From an uncultured Lachnospiraceae bacterium (lineage in GTDB: Bacteria; Bacillota; Clostridia; Lachnospirales; Lachnospiraceae): DNA of 64,000 nucleotides. Positions 46,130-54,098 of the stretch are shown here, in pieces; the stretch's first letter is position 1; each line of letters starts with the position of its first letter. A program made the translations under genes and the position numbers. The stretch covers positions 1 through 64,000 of the forward strand of contig CAOKOL010000019.1 in NCBI GenBank assembly GCA_948470335.1, read 5' to 3'. The notes below the pieces were generated by a model, which saw only the letters and a program-made list of their open reading frames with translations, searched no databases and had not been told where the DNA came from.

Positions 46130-47014
46130 GTGAACAGAAAATTGAATAAACTTTTGCAGAGCAAAACAGCAATGTCTGTCGTACTTACTGTGCTGGTGGT
46201 AGCCGCGTCGGCGGCGGTCGTATGGGGCACCAGACAGGAAAGCAAAGTGGAGGAGAGCCAGGCTTACATGGGAGAAAACCAGGTAGACGAAGAATCCTCG
46301 GCCGACTCTTATGCCCAGGAAAAGGATGGGCAGGACAACTCTATGGCAGGTGTCGCGGCAGTAGGCGAAGACAGAGCAAAAGCGGAAGAAACGTCTGAGA
46401 AAGCGGAAGACGGACAGGATCTGGCGGATGCGGACGCTGAGGATGTGGCGGCTCAGGCAGATGTGGCCTCAGCGGAGACTGACGGAGAAGCTCCTCAGGA
46501 AGAAGCCGCCGAAGCGAATGCGGAAGCGGAAAACGGCGGGGAAGCAGACGAAGCGGCTGCCGATCTGGTCAATCCGGTGGCAGAACTGCCCTATGCCTTT
46601 TTTAATGAGGCCAGCACGATGCAGTGGCCTTTGGAGGGCAATATTCTGCTGGATTTCAGCATGGATTCCACAACCTACTATCCGACCCTGGATCTGTATA
46701 AGACCAATCCGGCGATTCTGATTCAGGCCGAGGTAGGCACAACGGTTCAGGCGCCCGCGGCAGGCAAAATTGTGGCGGTGGATCACAATGAGGAACTGGG
46801 TGACTTTGTGGTGATCGACATGGGCAACGGCTATCAGGCAAAATGCGGCCAGTTGACAGAGGTTCCTGTCTCCGCCGGCGACATTGTGGAAGCAGGCGCG
46901 GCTTTGGGACAGGTTGCCGAGCCCACCAAATATTATGTGGTGGAAGGCAGCAACCTGTATTTCAGCGTGACAAAAGACGGCGTTCCTGTAGACCCGCTGG
47001 ATTATATACGGTAA
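46130..47014 (+). CDS. SpoIIQ-like M23/LytM-fold protein, degenerate active site
   Basis: The 294-residue protein has one membrane helix (about 16-34) and a long Glu/Ala-rich linker (about 40-150). The LytM domain has EVGTTVQAPAAGKIVAVDHN, LGDFVVIDMGNGYQAKCGQL and GSNLYFSVTKDGVPVDPLDY. The zinc ligands usual in active M23 enzymes (HxxxD and HxH) are replaced (ILLDFSMD, LYFSV), so it is probably non-catalytic. SpoIIQ in the forespore membrane binds SpoIIIAH and works with SpoIID. The GTG at 46130 follows GAGGTG at six bases; a GTG at 46121 overlaps that site. Confidence 0.82.
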   Translation: MNRKLNKLLQSKTAMSVVLTVLVVAASAAVVWGTRQESKVEESQAYMGENQVDEESSADSYAQEKDGQDNSMAGVAAVGEDRAKAEETSEKAEDGQDLADADAEDVAAQADVASAETDGEAPQEEAAEANAEAENGGEADEAAADLVNPVAELPYAFFNEASTMQWPLEGNILLDFSMDSTTYYPTLDLYKTNPAILIQAEVGTTVQAPAAGKIVAVDHNEELGDFVVIDMGNGYQAKCGQLTEVPVSAGDIVEAGAALGQVAEPTKYYVVEGSNLYFSVTKDGVPVDPLDYIR

Positions 47015-47033
47015 ACAGGACAGGCAGAAAAAG

Positions 47034-47090
47034 GCGAAACGGTGCAGACGGGAGTCCGGAAAGAGACTCTCCGGCCGTTTCGTCTTTTTT
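47034..47090 (+). terminator. Intrinsic terminator after the SpoIIQ-like gene
   Basis: GCGAAACGG pairs with CCGTTTCGT around a GGAGTC/GACTCTCC inner stem, followed by a T-run. Copy 2 of the 139-nt element starts at the next base. Confidence 0.8.
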
Positions 47091-47229
47091 GTATCATAAG
47101 AAAGTCTTTCGGACTTCCCTATGATACAAAAAGCCCTCCAGGCAGGATCGCACAGCGGCGGAAAGGTAGAATGTCGCCGGGGCGACCCGCCGCAGGCGGA
47201 GAATCCTGCAAAGCAGGATTCTAATTCAT
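47091..47229 (+). repeat. 139-nt dispersed structured element, copy 2
   Basis: It has the same length and layout as 39112-39250: a TATCATAAG...CTATGATA hairpin after the terminator, an AAAGTC/GGACTT inner pairing, a G/C-rich middle, and the end CCTGCAAAGCAGGATTC with TAATTCAT. The first hairpin differs from copy 1 on both arms. It leads into the Sua5-type gene at 47338. Confidence 0.75.
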
Positions 47230-47337
47230 TTGTATCTGCCGGGCTGTTGACTTTTCCGCCGCTTCTCATTATAATTGGTGGAAATTAGAAGGACGAAGAA
47301 ATCCGTTTAAAAGGAACAGGATTTCAGAGGAGTGAAA

Positions 47338-48387
47338 ATGAGGACAGAGGTGCTTTGTCTCCGGGAGGGACAGGAAGAAGAAAAGATTAGGAAGGCGGCG
47401 GAAATCATCAGGGCAGGCGGACTTGTGGCGTTTCCCACGGAAACGGTCTACGGACTGGGGGCGGACGCGCTGAGAGAGGAGGCCGCGGCGAAGATTTACG
47501 CGGCGAAAGGCCGCCCCTCGGACAATCCGCTGATTGCCCATATTGCGGACCGGTCGTCGGTATATGAGCTGGCCGCCAGTGTTCCGGACTGGGCCGAACG
47601 GCTGATGGACGCATTCTGGCCGGGGCCTCTGACGCTGGTTTTTCCCAAAAAAGCGATTGTCCCCGACGGAACCACAGGGGGTCTTCGGACGGTTGCGGTG
47701 CGGATGCCTTCCCATGAGACAGCCAGAAAGCTGATCCGGGCGGCAGGCGTCCCCATAGCGGCGCCCAGCGCCAATACTTCCGGCCGTCCCAGCCCCACCA
47801 TTGCCCTGCATGTGTTGGAGGATCTGAACGGGAAAATTGACTGTATTCTGGACGGCGGCGAGGTGGGAATCGGCCTGGAATCCACGATTATTGATGCCGC
47901 CGGAGCGGTTCCTGTGATTTTAAGGCCGGGATCTGTTTCCGCGGAAATGGTACGGGAAGTTGTGGGGACAGTGGAGACGGATCCTGGGGCGGAGCATCCG
48001 GTCAAGGCGGGAGTACAGCCCAAAGCGCCGGGGATGAAATACCGGCATTATGCGCCCAAAGCGAAGCTTGTAATCGTCACGGGCAGGGATGAAGCCGTGG
48101 CGGAGCGGATCAACGGGCTGACGGCAGAGTATGAGGCGGCGGGTACGCTTTGCGGCGTGATCTGTACGGAGGAGACAGAAGCAGGTTATCGGTGCGGGAA
48201 TAAAAAGGTCATCGGCAGCAGGCGGCATCAGGAAACCGTCGCCCGCAATCTGTATGCCGTTTTGCGGCAGTTTGACGAGGAAGATACGGAAATGATTTTT
48301 TCCGAGAGCTTTGACGGGGGTCAGTTGGGACAGGCAATTATGAACCGGCTGAAAAAAGCGGCCGGGTATCATATGATACGGGTGTGA
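47338..48387 (+). CDS. ywlC: Threonylcarbamoyl-AMP synthase (Sua5/YwlC)
   Basis: The enzyme makes threonylcarbamoyl-AMP from threonine, bicarbonate and ATP, the first step of t6A formation at position 37 of ANN-decoding tRNAs. The 349-residue protein has the YrdC domain with AGGLVAFPTETVYGLGADAL, KGRPSDNPLIAHIA, PGPLTLVF and SANTSGRPSPT. The C-terminal Sua5 domain is joined by the PGMKYRHYAPKAKLVIV linker. AGAGGAG precedes the ATG at 47338. Confidence 0.95.
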   Translation: MRTEVLCLREGQEEEKIRKAAEIIRAGGLVAFPTETVYGLGADALREEAAAKIYAAKGRPSDNPLIAHIADRSSVYELAASVPDWAERLMDAFWPGPLTLVFPKKAIVPDGTTGGLRTVAVRMPSHETARKLIRAAGVPIAAPSANTSGRPSPTIALHVLEDLNGKIDCILDGGEVGIGLESTIIDAAGAVPVILRPGSVSAEMVREVVGTVETDPGAEHPVKAGVQPKAPGMKYRHYAPKAKLVIVTGRDEAVAERINGLTAEYEAAGTLCGVICTEETEAGYRCGNKKVIGSRRHQETVARNLYAVLRQFDEEDTEMIFSESFDGGQLGQAIMNRLKKAAGYHMIRV

Positions 48388-48479
48388 TTGAAATTCATAA
48401 GGCAGGTGGAATACTCCAGGGCTTAAAATGCATGTTTCGGATGTTGGCAGTACAATATTATGTCAGTTTTTAAATGGTT

Positions 48480-48731
48480 TTAATGCGAGTGTCTGTCTAC
48501 AATTCCAAGTAAAAAAATAATGATAATGGTTCCGGGGATATAAGCCCACAACCATATCTGACCATAATTAACAGATAATATATGGATCAGGAAAATTTCC
48601 AGTATGACGCCGCCGATTCCAATCAGCAGGTTGAGCGCGCGTGTGAAAATACTGTTTGAATCTAATAAGCCATTGTTAATATTACTTCGCCGTTCCGTAT
48701 TGGATGGTACATCGTTGAGATTTGCCATCAT
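48480..48731 (-). CDS. Small membrane protein of unknown function
   Basis: The 83-residue protein has a polar N-terminus and two membrane helices (about 33-50 and 58-76) and ends DRHSH. The two adjacent ATGs follow GGGGGAG. I recognise no family. It is a single gene in A/T-rich DNA. Confidence 0.5.
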   Translation of the reverse strand: MMANLNDVPSNTERRSNINNGLLDSNSIFTRALNLLIGIGGVILEIFLIHILSVNYGQIWLWAYIPGTIIIIFLLGIVDRHSH

Positions 48732-49023
48732 GTAATCTCCCCCTTTTCGGATTTGTCTGACACAGGCCGCCGGATTAAAAAAAACACGGCGTTGCCGGGC
48801 AGATAAATAAAAAGAAACGTTTGCGGTGAAGTTAAGCCCTGAAACTATTCGGTTTTTTGTGTCATATGTTATCTGTATGTATCATATCATATTTTTGCAG
48901 GTTTTAAAAGAAATATATTGTGAAAAACTTCACAAAATAAAAGGAAGGGACATGTTTGGTTTTTGTATGGTTTTTTGTGAAGTTTTATTCTTTTTTGCTT
49001 TTCCGGCAATGTTTCTTCCGGAA
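48732..49023. other. A/T-rich gap before the cobalamin operon
   Basis: I see nothing here except A/T-rich sequence and a poorly supported 107-codon frame running into the riboswitch. Confidence 0.4.
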
Positions 49024-49324
49024 TTGACTTTTACCGTCGAAACAGGTATAATACACAAGGGAAGTAAACTACCCCGCAGAAATAAACAATTGACAGGGAA
49101 ACAGGTGAGAATCCTGTGCAGTGCCGCTGCTGTATATAGAAGAGTCTGATATGAAAGACCACTGGTCCCTTAAGGGCCGGGAAGGTGTATCAGGCGTTGA
49201 CGCTAAAGCCAGAAGACCTGAGAGATGCCCACAGGGTTACGCGCCATGGCCCGGGCAGTGCGTGAGGATATCTGCCGGTTTGTACCGGTTTGGGAAGCAT
49301 GTTGATAATGGCATGCTTTTTTTG
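49024..49324 (+). ncRNA. Cobalamin riboswitch with promoter and terminator
   Basis: The promoter has TTGACT at 49024-49029 and TATAAT at 49047-49052 (17-base spacer). The aptamer shows GGGAAACAGGTGAGAATCC, the B12-box-like GTGCAGTGCCGCTGCTGTA and the later AAGCCAGAAGACCTGAGA. A terminator hairpin AAGCATG/CATGCTT with a T-run at 49297-49324 lies before cbiD. Adenosylcobalamin binding should stop transcription of the whole operon. Confidence 0.93.
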
Positions 49325-49385
49325 TATCCGCGGCACAGAAATCCGCGAAGTAAAATTTCTATTTGTTATTAAGGAGAGGACGTCG

Positions 49386-50546
49386 GTGGAAACCAGACAT
49401 AAAACCGGACTGGAAGACAGCTATGTGATCCGCAACAATAAAAAACTGAGACGGGGTTATACCACCGGCTCCTGCGCCGCCGCCGCCGCAAAAGCCGCGG
49501 CCCGTATGCTATTGGGAAAAGAGCGGGTGACAGAGGTGCGGCTGATGACGCCCAAAGGCATGCTTCTGAATCTGGAGGTGCTGGATGTTACCCGGGGAGA
49601 GGACTGGGTATCCTGCGCCATCCGGAAGGACGGGGGCGACGACCCGGATGTGACCAACGGGATTCTGGTCTATGCCAGAGTGGAAAAGCGTTCCGTTCCG
49701 GGCATCCTGTTAGACGGCGGCATCGGCGTGGGCCGGGTGACGAAGCTGGGGCTTGAACAGGCGGTGGGCAGCGCCGCCATCAATAAAACGCCGAGACAGA
49801 TGATCTGCCGGGAGGCGGAAGCCGTATGCCGGGAGTTTGGATATCAGGACGGTCTTGGCGTGGTTATCTCCATACCGGAAGGAGTGGAGGCGGCAAAAAA
49901 GACGTTTAATCCCCGTCTGGGAATCGAGGGCGGGATCTCCGTGCTGGGCACCAGCGGCATCGTGGAGCCCATGAGCGAGTCCGCCCTGATCGAGAGCATC
50001 CGCATTGAGATGAATATGCGGCTGGCCCAGGGGGCCGAATATCTGCTGATTACGCCGGGTAATTACGGAGAGACTTTTTTAAAAGAGCAGATGGATGGTC
50101 TGGACCTGGATTCTTTTATGAAATGCAGCAATTTCGTGGGAGAAACCATCGACATGGCGGTGGACGGCGGCGTGAAAGGGATGCTGTTCGTATCCCATAT
50201 CGGCAAGTTTATCAAGGTGGCCGGAGGGATTATGAACACCCATTCCCGGTGCGCGGACGCCAGGGCGGAGCTGATGGCCGCCGCGGCCCTTCACGCGGGG
50301 GCGGAATACGGACTGGTGCGGGATATGCTGAAAACCATTACCACGGAGGAAGGGCTGGGACTGCTGAAAAGCGCCGGGCTGCTAAAGCCGGCTATGGAAT
50401 GGGCGACGGAGCGGATTCACTATTATCTGAATCACAGAGCCTATGACCGGGTAAAGATCGGAGCGGTGGTGTTTTCAAATGAGTTTGGGCTGCTGGGCGA
50501 AACGGCGTACGCGCCAAAGCTGAGAGAATTGCTGAAAAAGCGGTAA
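49386..50546 (+). CDS. cbiD: Cobalt-precorrin-5B C1-methyltransferase
   Basis: CbiD methylates C1 during anaerobic corrin-ring synthesis. The 386-residue protein starts near KKLRRGYTTGSCAAAAAKAA and contains VTKLGLEQAVGSAAINKTPR, GISVLGTSGIVEPMSESAL and GKFIKVAGGIMNTHSR. The GTG at 49386 follows AAGGAGAGG. It is the first gene of the riboswitch-controlled operon. Confidence 0.95.
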   Translation: METRHKTGLEDSYVIRNNKKLRRGYTTGSCAAAAAKAAARMLLGKERVTEVRLMTPKGMLLNLEVLDVTRGEDWVSCAIRKDGGDDPDVTNGILVYARVEKRSVPGILLDGGIGVGRVTKLGLEQAVGSAAINKTPRQMICREAEAVCREFGYQDGLGVVISIPEGVEAAKKTFNPRLGIEGGISVLGTSGIVEPMSESALIESIRIEMNMRLAQGAEYLLITPGNYGETFLKEQMDGLDLDSFMKCSNFVGETIDMAVDGGVKGMLFVSHIGKFIKVAGGIMNTHSRCADARAELMAAAALHAGAEYGLVRDMLKTITTEEGLGLLKSAGLLKPAMEWATERIHYYLNHRAYDRVKIGAVVFSNEFGLLGETAYAPKLRELLKKR

Positions 50547-50662
50547 AACCCGAAAAAGCAGAAGGACCAGAATGTCAGTCGTATTATGAACAGACATGAT
50601 TCTTCTGAAAGGTTAAAAATAAATGCAGGATAAATCATAACAGGAAAGGTGAGAGGATACCG

Positions 50663-51361
50663 ATGGCAGGAAAGATGTATGGAATCGGCGTGGGTCCCGG
50701 AGACCCGGAATTATTAACATTGAAGGCGGTCCGCCTGATCAGGGAGAGTGCCGTGGTGGCGGTGCCCGGAACGGTGAAGGAGGAAAGCGTGGCCTATAAA
50801 ATTGTAAAGCAGGCCATTCCCGAACTGGATGAGAAAGAAATCATCCCGGTGCCCATGCCCATGACAAAGGATAAGGACCTTCTGGAGCGGAGCCATGAGG
50901 CAGGGGCGAAGCTGGTCAGAGAACAGTTGGACGCGGGAAAGGACGTGGCGTTTCTGACGCTGGGAGATCCCACCGTGTATTCTACATATCTGTATATTCA
51001 CAAGCGGATTGACGCGGCAGGCTATAATACGGAGATTATCAGCGGAATCACTTCTTTCTGCGCTGTCTCGGCAAAGCTGAACACAGGACTGGTGGAAAAG
51101 GCGGAGCCGCTGCATGTGATCCCGGCTTCTTATCAGATCGACGAGGCTTTGAAGCTTCCTGGCACCAAAGTACTGATGAAAGCCGGAAAGAAAATGGCTC
51201 ATGTGAAAGAAGTGCTGAAAGGAATGGGAGACTGCGAGGCAATGATGATTGAAAACTGCGGTATGCCTGATGAAAAAATCTACAGATCTGCGGACGAAAT
51301 CAATGAGAATGCCGGCTATTATTCGCTGATTATCGTCAAAGAGAAGAATAAAGCGGATTAG
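50663..51361 (+). CDS. cbiL: Precorrin-2/cobalt-factor-2 C20-methyltransferase
   Basis: CbiL adds the C20 methyl group using S-adenosylmethionine. The 232-residue tetrapyrrole methylase has GIGVGPGDPELLTLKAVRLI, the central FLTLGDPTVYSTYLYIH and EIISGITSFCAVSAKL. GAAAGGTGAGAGG precedes the ATG. Confidence 0.93.
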   Translation: MAGKMYGIGVGPGDPELLTLKAVRLIRESAVVAVPGTVKEESVAYKIVKQAIPELDEKEIIPVPMPMTKDKDLLERSHEAGAKLVREQLDAGKDVAFLTLGDPTVYSTYLYIHKRIDAAGYNTEIISGITSFCAVSAKLNTGLVEKAEPLHVIPASYQIDEALKLPGTKVLMKAGKKMAHVKEVLKGMGDCEAMMIENCGMPDEKIYRSADEINENAGYYSLIIVKEKNKAD

Positions 51362-51514
51362 AAAGTGAGAAAAGCCGATGCCGGGACGGTGAGAATATGT
51401 GTTCCCGGCGCATATCCGAAGCCGTTCGGGCAAAGCAGGGCTGTTCCGATACGGGAGATATGAGAAATACGGATAGAAAGCAGTATCAATCCGGAATAGA
51501 AGGAGAAAACGACT

Positions 51515-52282
51515 ATGGTGCATTTTGTAGGAGCGGGCTCAGGTGCCCCTGACCTGATTACGGTAAGAGGAAAGAAGCTGCTGGAGGAAGCCGATGTGAT
51601 TATTTACGCCGGTTCTCTGGTAAATCCCCAGCTTCTGGATTATAAAAAAGAGGGCTGCGCGGTATATGACAGCGCGAAAATGACGCTGGAGGAAGTGATC
51701 GACGAGATGGTGAAAGCGGAGGAAGCCGGAAAGACGACGGTCCGTCTTCATACCGGAGACCCCTGTCTGTACGGGGCGATCCGGGAACAGATGGACATCC
51801 TGGATGAGAAGCACATTGCCTATGATGTCTGCCCCGGCGTCAGCTCTTTCAGCGGCGCTGCCAGCGCGCTGAATCTGGAATATACCCTTCCCAACGTATC
51901 CCAGAGCGTGATTATCACCAGAATGGCGGGCCGGACACCGGTGCCGGAGCGGGAGGAGATCGCTTCTTTCGCGGCCCATCATGCCACGATGGTGATTTTC
52001 CTCAGCACCGGTATGCTGGAACAATTGTCACAGCGTCTGATGGAAGGCGGTTATGAGAAGGATACGCCGGCGGCCATCGTATATAAGGCCACCTGGCCCG
52101 ATCAGAAAACCGTGGTGTGTACGGTGGAGACGCTGGCACAGTCCGCAGAGGACAACGATATTAAGAAAACGGCGTTGATTATCGTGGGGGATATCGTGTC
52201 TCACAGCAATTACGACCGGTCGCTGCTGTATCATCCGGGATTTACCACAGAGTTCCGGCAGGCGACCCAGGAGAGCATTTAG
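51515..52282 (+). CDS. cbiF: Cobalt-precorrin-4 C11-methyltransferase
   Basis: The 255-residue tetrapyrrole methylase starts VHFVGAGSGAPDLITVRGKK and has RLHTGDPCLYGAIREQMD, CPGVSSFSGAASALNLEYTL and VIITRMAGRTPVPERE, all typical of CbiF/CobM. It methylates C11 of the corrin ring. AGAAGGAG precedes the ATG; a gap of about 150 bases separates it from cbiL. Confidence 0.94.
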   Translation: MVHFVGAGSGAPDLITVRGKKLLEEADVIIYAGSLVNPQLLDYKKEGCAVYDSAKMTLEEVIDEMVKAEEAGKTTVRLHTGDPCLYGAIREQMDILDEKHIAYDVCPGVSSFSGAASALNLEYTLPNVSQSVIITRMAGRTPVPEREEIASFAAHHATMVIFLSTGMLEQLSQRLMEGGYEKDTPAAIVYKATWPDQKTVVCTVETLAQSAEDNDIKKTALIIVGDIVSHSNYDRSLLYHPGFTTEFRQATQESI

Positions 52283-52291
52283 GTAAAAGAA

Positions 52292-53374
52292 ATGAAACTG
52301 TCGCTGATTAGCTTTACCCGGCAGGGGGGCCTGCTCTGCCAGACGCTGTTTTACGGCTTTCTGCGGGAAGGGCATGACTGTGAGGCCTTCTGTATGCCGA
52401 AATATGCCGAAGAATGCGGACTTGTGCCTTTGGAGGAATCGCTGGGAGAATGGTGCGGCAGCAGGTTCTCTCAGGCGGACGCCCTTGTGTTTGTCGGGGC
52501 CTGCGGCATTGCCGTCCGGGGCATCGCTCCTTTTGTGCGGGACAAGCGGAAGGACCCGGCGGTGGCTGTGGTGGATGAGAAAGCCGGTTTTGTCATTTCC
52601 CTGCTGTCCGGCCATATCGGCGGCGCCAATGAACTGACTTTGAAAATCGCCGAACTGACGGGAGCACAGCCGGTAGTGACGACCGCCACGGATGTAAACG
52701 GCCTGTTTGCCGTGGACGTGTTTGCCAGACAGAACGGCATGGTTATTGAACATATGGCTTATGCCAAAAAGGTATCGGCGGCGCTGCTGGACGGGGAGCC
52801 GGTAGGGTTTGATTCGGATTTTCCTGTGAAGGGGCAGATTCCGCCGGAGCTGGCGGGAACCGTGGAAACAGGAACCGGAGCAGAGGAGGGGACAGCGATC
52901 AAACATCCGCCGGCTTCGGGCATCGCCGTAACCTTACATGAAACGGCGTCCCCCTGGCCGCTGACCCTGCGTCTGTACCCCCGGATTGTGGTAATCGGCA
53001 TCGGCTGCCGAAAAGACACGCCGGCGGAGCGTATTGAGGAAAGGGCGCTGGAGGCGCTGAACCGGCATCATATTCCGGTCTGCTGCGTCTGTCAGGCGGC
53101 CAGTATCGACTTAAAAAAAGAAGAACCGGGAATTCTGGCCTTCTGCCGGAAATACGGTATCCCTTACCGGACCTATTCCGGAGAAGAACTGAAAGGGGTT
53201 CGGGGGGACTTTTCCCCTTCTGCCTTTGTGGCCTCCGTCACCGGCGTGGACAATGTGTGCGAGCGGGCGGCGGTGCTGGCTTCGGGACAGGGAACACTGA
53301 TACAGAACAAATATGCCGGGGACGGCGTGACCATTGCCCTGGCGGTGAAGAAATGGAGTGTGCGGTTTGAATAA
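52292..53374 (+). CDS. cbiG: Cobalt-precorrin-5A hydrolase
   Basis: CbiG opens the ring lactone and releases the two-carbon fragment. The 360-residue protein has the N-terminal domain (ALVFVGACGIAVRGIAPFVR, DEKAGFVISLLSGHIGGANE) and the C-terminal CobE-like domain (IGIGCRKDTPAERIEERALE, ASIDLKKEEPGILAFCRKYG). It starts ten bases after cbiF, and its end overlaps the start of cbiH. Confidence 0.94.
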   Translation: MKLSLISFTRQGGLLCQTLFYGFLREGHDCEAFCMPKYAEECGLVPLEESLGEWCGSRFSQADALVFVGACGIAVRGIAPFVRDKRKDPAVAVVDEKAGFVISLLSGHIGGANELTLKIAELTGAQPVVTTATDVNGLFAVDVFARQNGMVIEHMAYAKKVSAALLDGEPVGFDSDFPVKGQIPPELAGTVETGTGAEEGTAIKHPPASGIAVTLHETASPWPLTLRLYPRIVVIGIGCRKDTPAERIEERALEALNRHHIPVCCVCQAASIDLKKEEPGILAFCRKYGIPYRTYSGEELKGVRGDFSPSAFVASVTGVDNVCERAAVLASGQGTLIQNKYAGDGVTIALAVKKWSVRFE

Positions 53375-54098
53375 AATATATATTGTGGGCATCGGCCCCG
53401 GAGAGTATGAGCAGATGACGATTAAGGCGGCCGAAGTGTTAAAGGGCTGCGATACCATTATCGGTTATACGGTGTATGTGAATCTGGTGAAGGAGCATTT
53501 CGCGGACAAGGAGTTTTTGACGACTCCCATGACCAAAGAGGTGGACCGCTGCGTGCTGGCCTTTGAGGAAGCCATGAAAGGAAGGACCGTGGCCATGATC
53601 TGCAGCGGCGACGCGGGCGTGTACGGCATGACCGGTCTGATGTACGAGATCGGCGTGCGCTATCCCGAAGTGGAGCTGGAAACCATCACCGGCGTGACGG
53701 CCGCCATCGGCGGCGCCGGGGTGCTGGGCGCGCCGCTGATTCACGATTTCGCGGTAATCAGCTTAAGCGACCTTCTGACGCCCTGGGAGAAAATCGAGAA
53801 GCGTCTTCTGAACGCGGCGGAGGCGGATTTCTGTACGGTGCTCTACAATCCCTCCAGCAAAAAGCGGAAAGACTATTTACAGAAAGCCTGCGACCTGACC
53901 ATGCAGTTTAAATCCCCTGAGACAGTGTGCGGCATCGTGGTGAATATCGGACGGGAAGGACAGGAGATGAAGGTGATGTCCTTAAAAGAACTGCGGGATA
54001 CCCAGGTGGATATGTTTACCACCGTATTTATCGGCAATTCCCAGACAAAGGAGATCGGCGGGAAAATGGTGACGCCCAGAGGATACCGGCATGAATAA
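53367..54098 (+). CDS. cbiH: Precorrin-3B/cobalt-factor-3 C17-methyltransferase
   Basis: CbiH methylates C17 and contracts the ring. The 243-residue protein has NKIYIVGIGPGEYEQMTIKA, the core MICSGDAGVYGMTGLMYEIG, TGVTAAIGGAGVLGAPLIHD and LYNPSSKKRKDYLQKACDL. A TTG at 53367 follows GGAG (53355-53358) at eight bases; a GTG at 53358 overlaps that site. It overlaps cbiG by eight bases. Confidence 0.93.
   Translation: MNKIYIVGIGPGEYEQMTIKAAEVLKGCDTIIGYTVYVNLVKEHFADKEFLTTPMTKEVDRCVLAFEEAMKGRTVAMICSGDAGVYGMTGLMYEIGVRYPEVELETITGVTAAIGGAGVLGAPLIHDFAVISLSDLLTPWEKIEKRLLNAAEADFCTVLYNPSSKKRKDYLQKACDLTMQFKSPETVCGIVVNIGREGQEMKVMSLKELRDTQVDMFTTVFIGNSQTKEIGGKMVTPRGYRHE

Noticed and set aside
46130..47014. 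Active M23 endopeptidase
   Set aside because: The expected zinc-binding His residues are missing, so a structural SpoIIQ-like role is preferred.
48826..49149. 107-codon frame before the cobalamin operon
   Set aside because: It crosses the promoter and the B12 riboswitch aptamer and has no good ribosome binding site.
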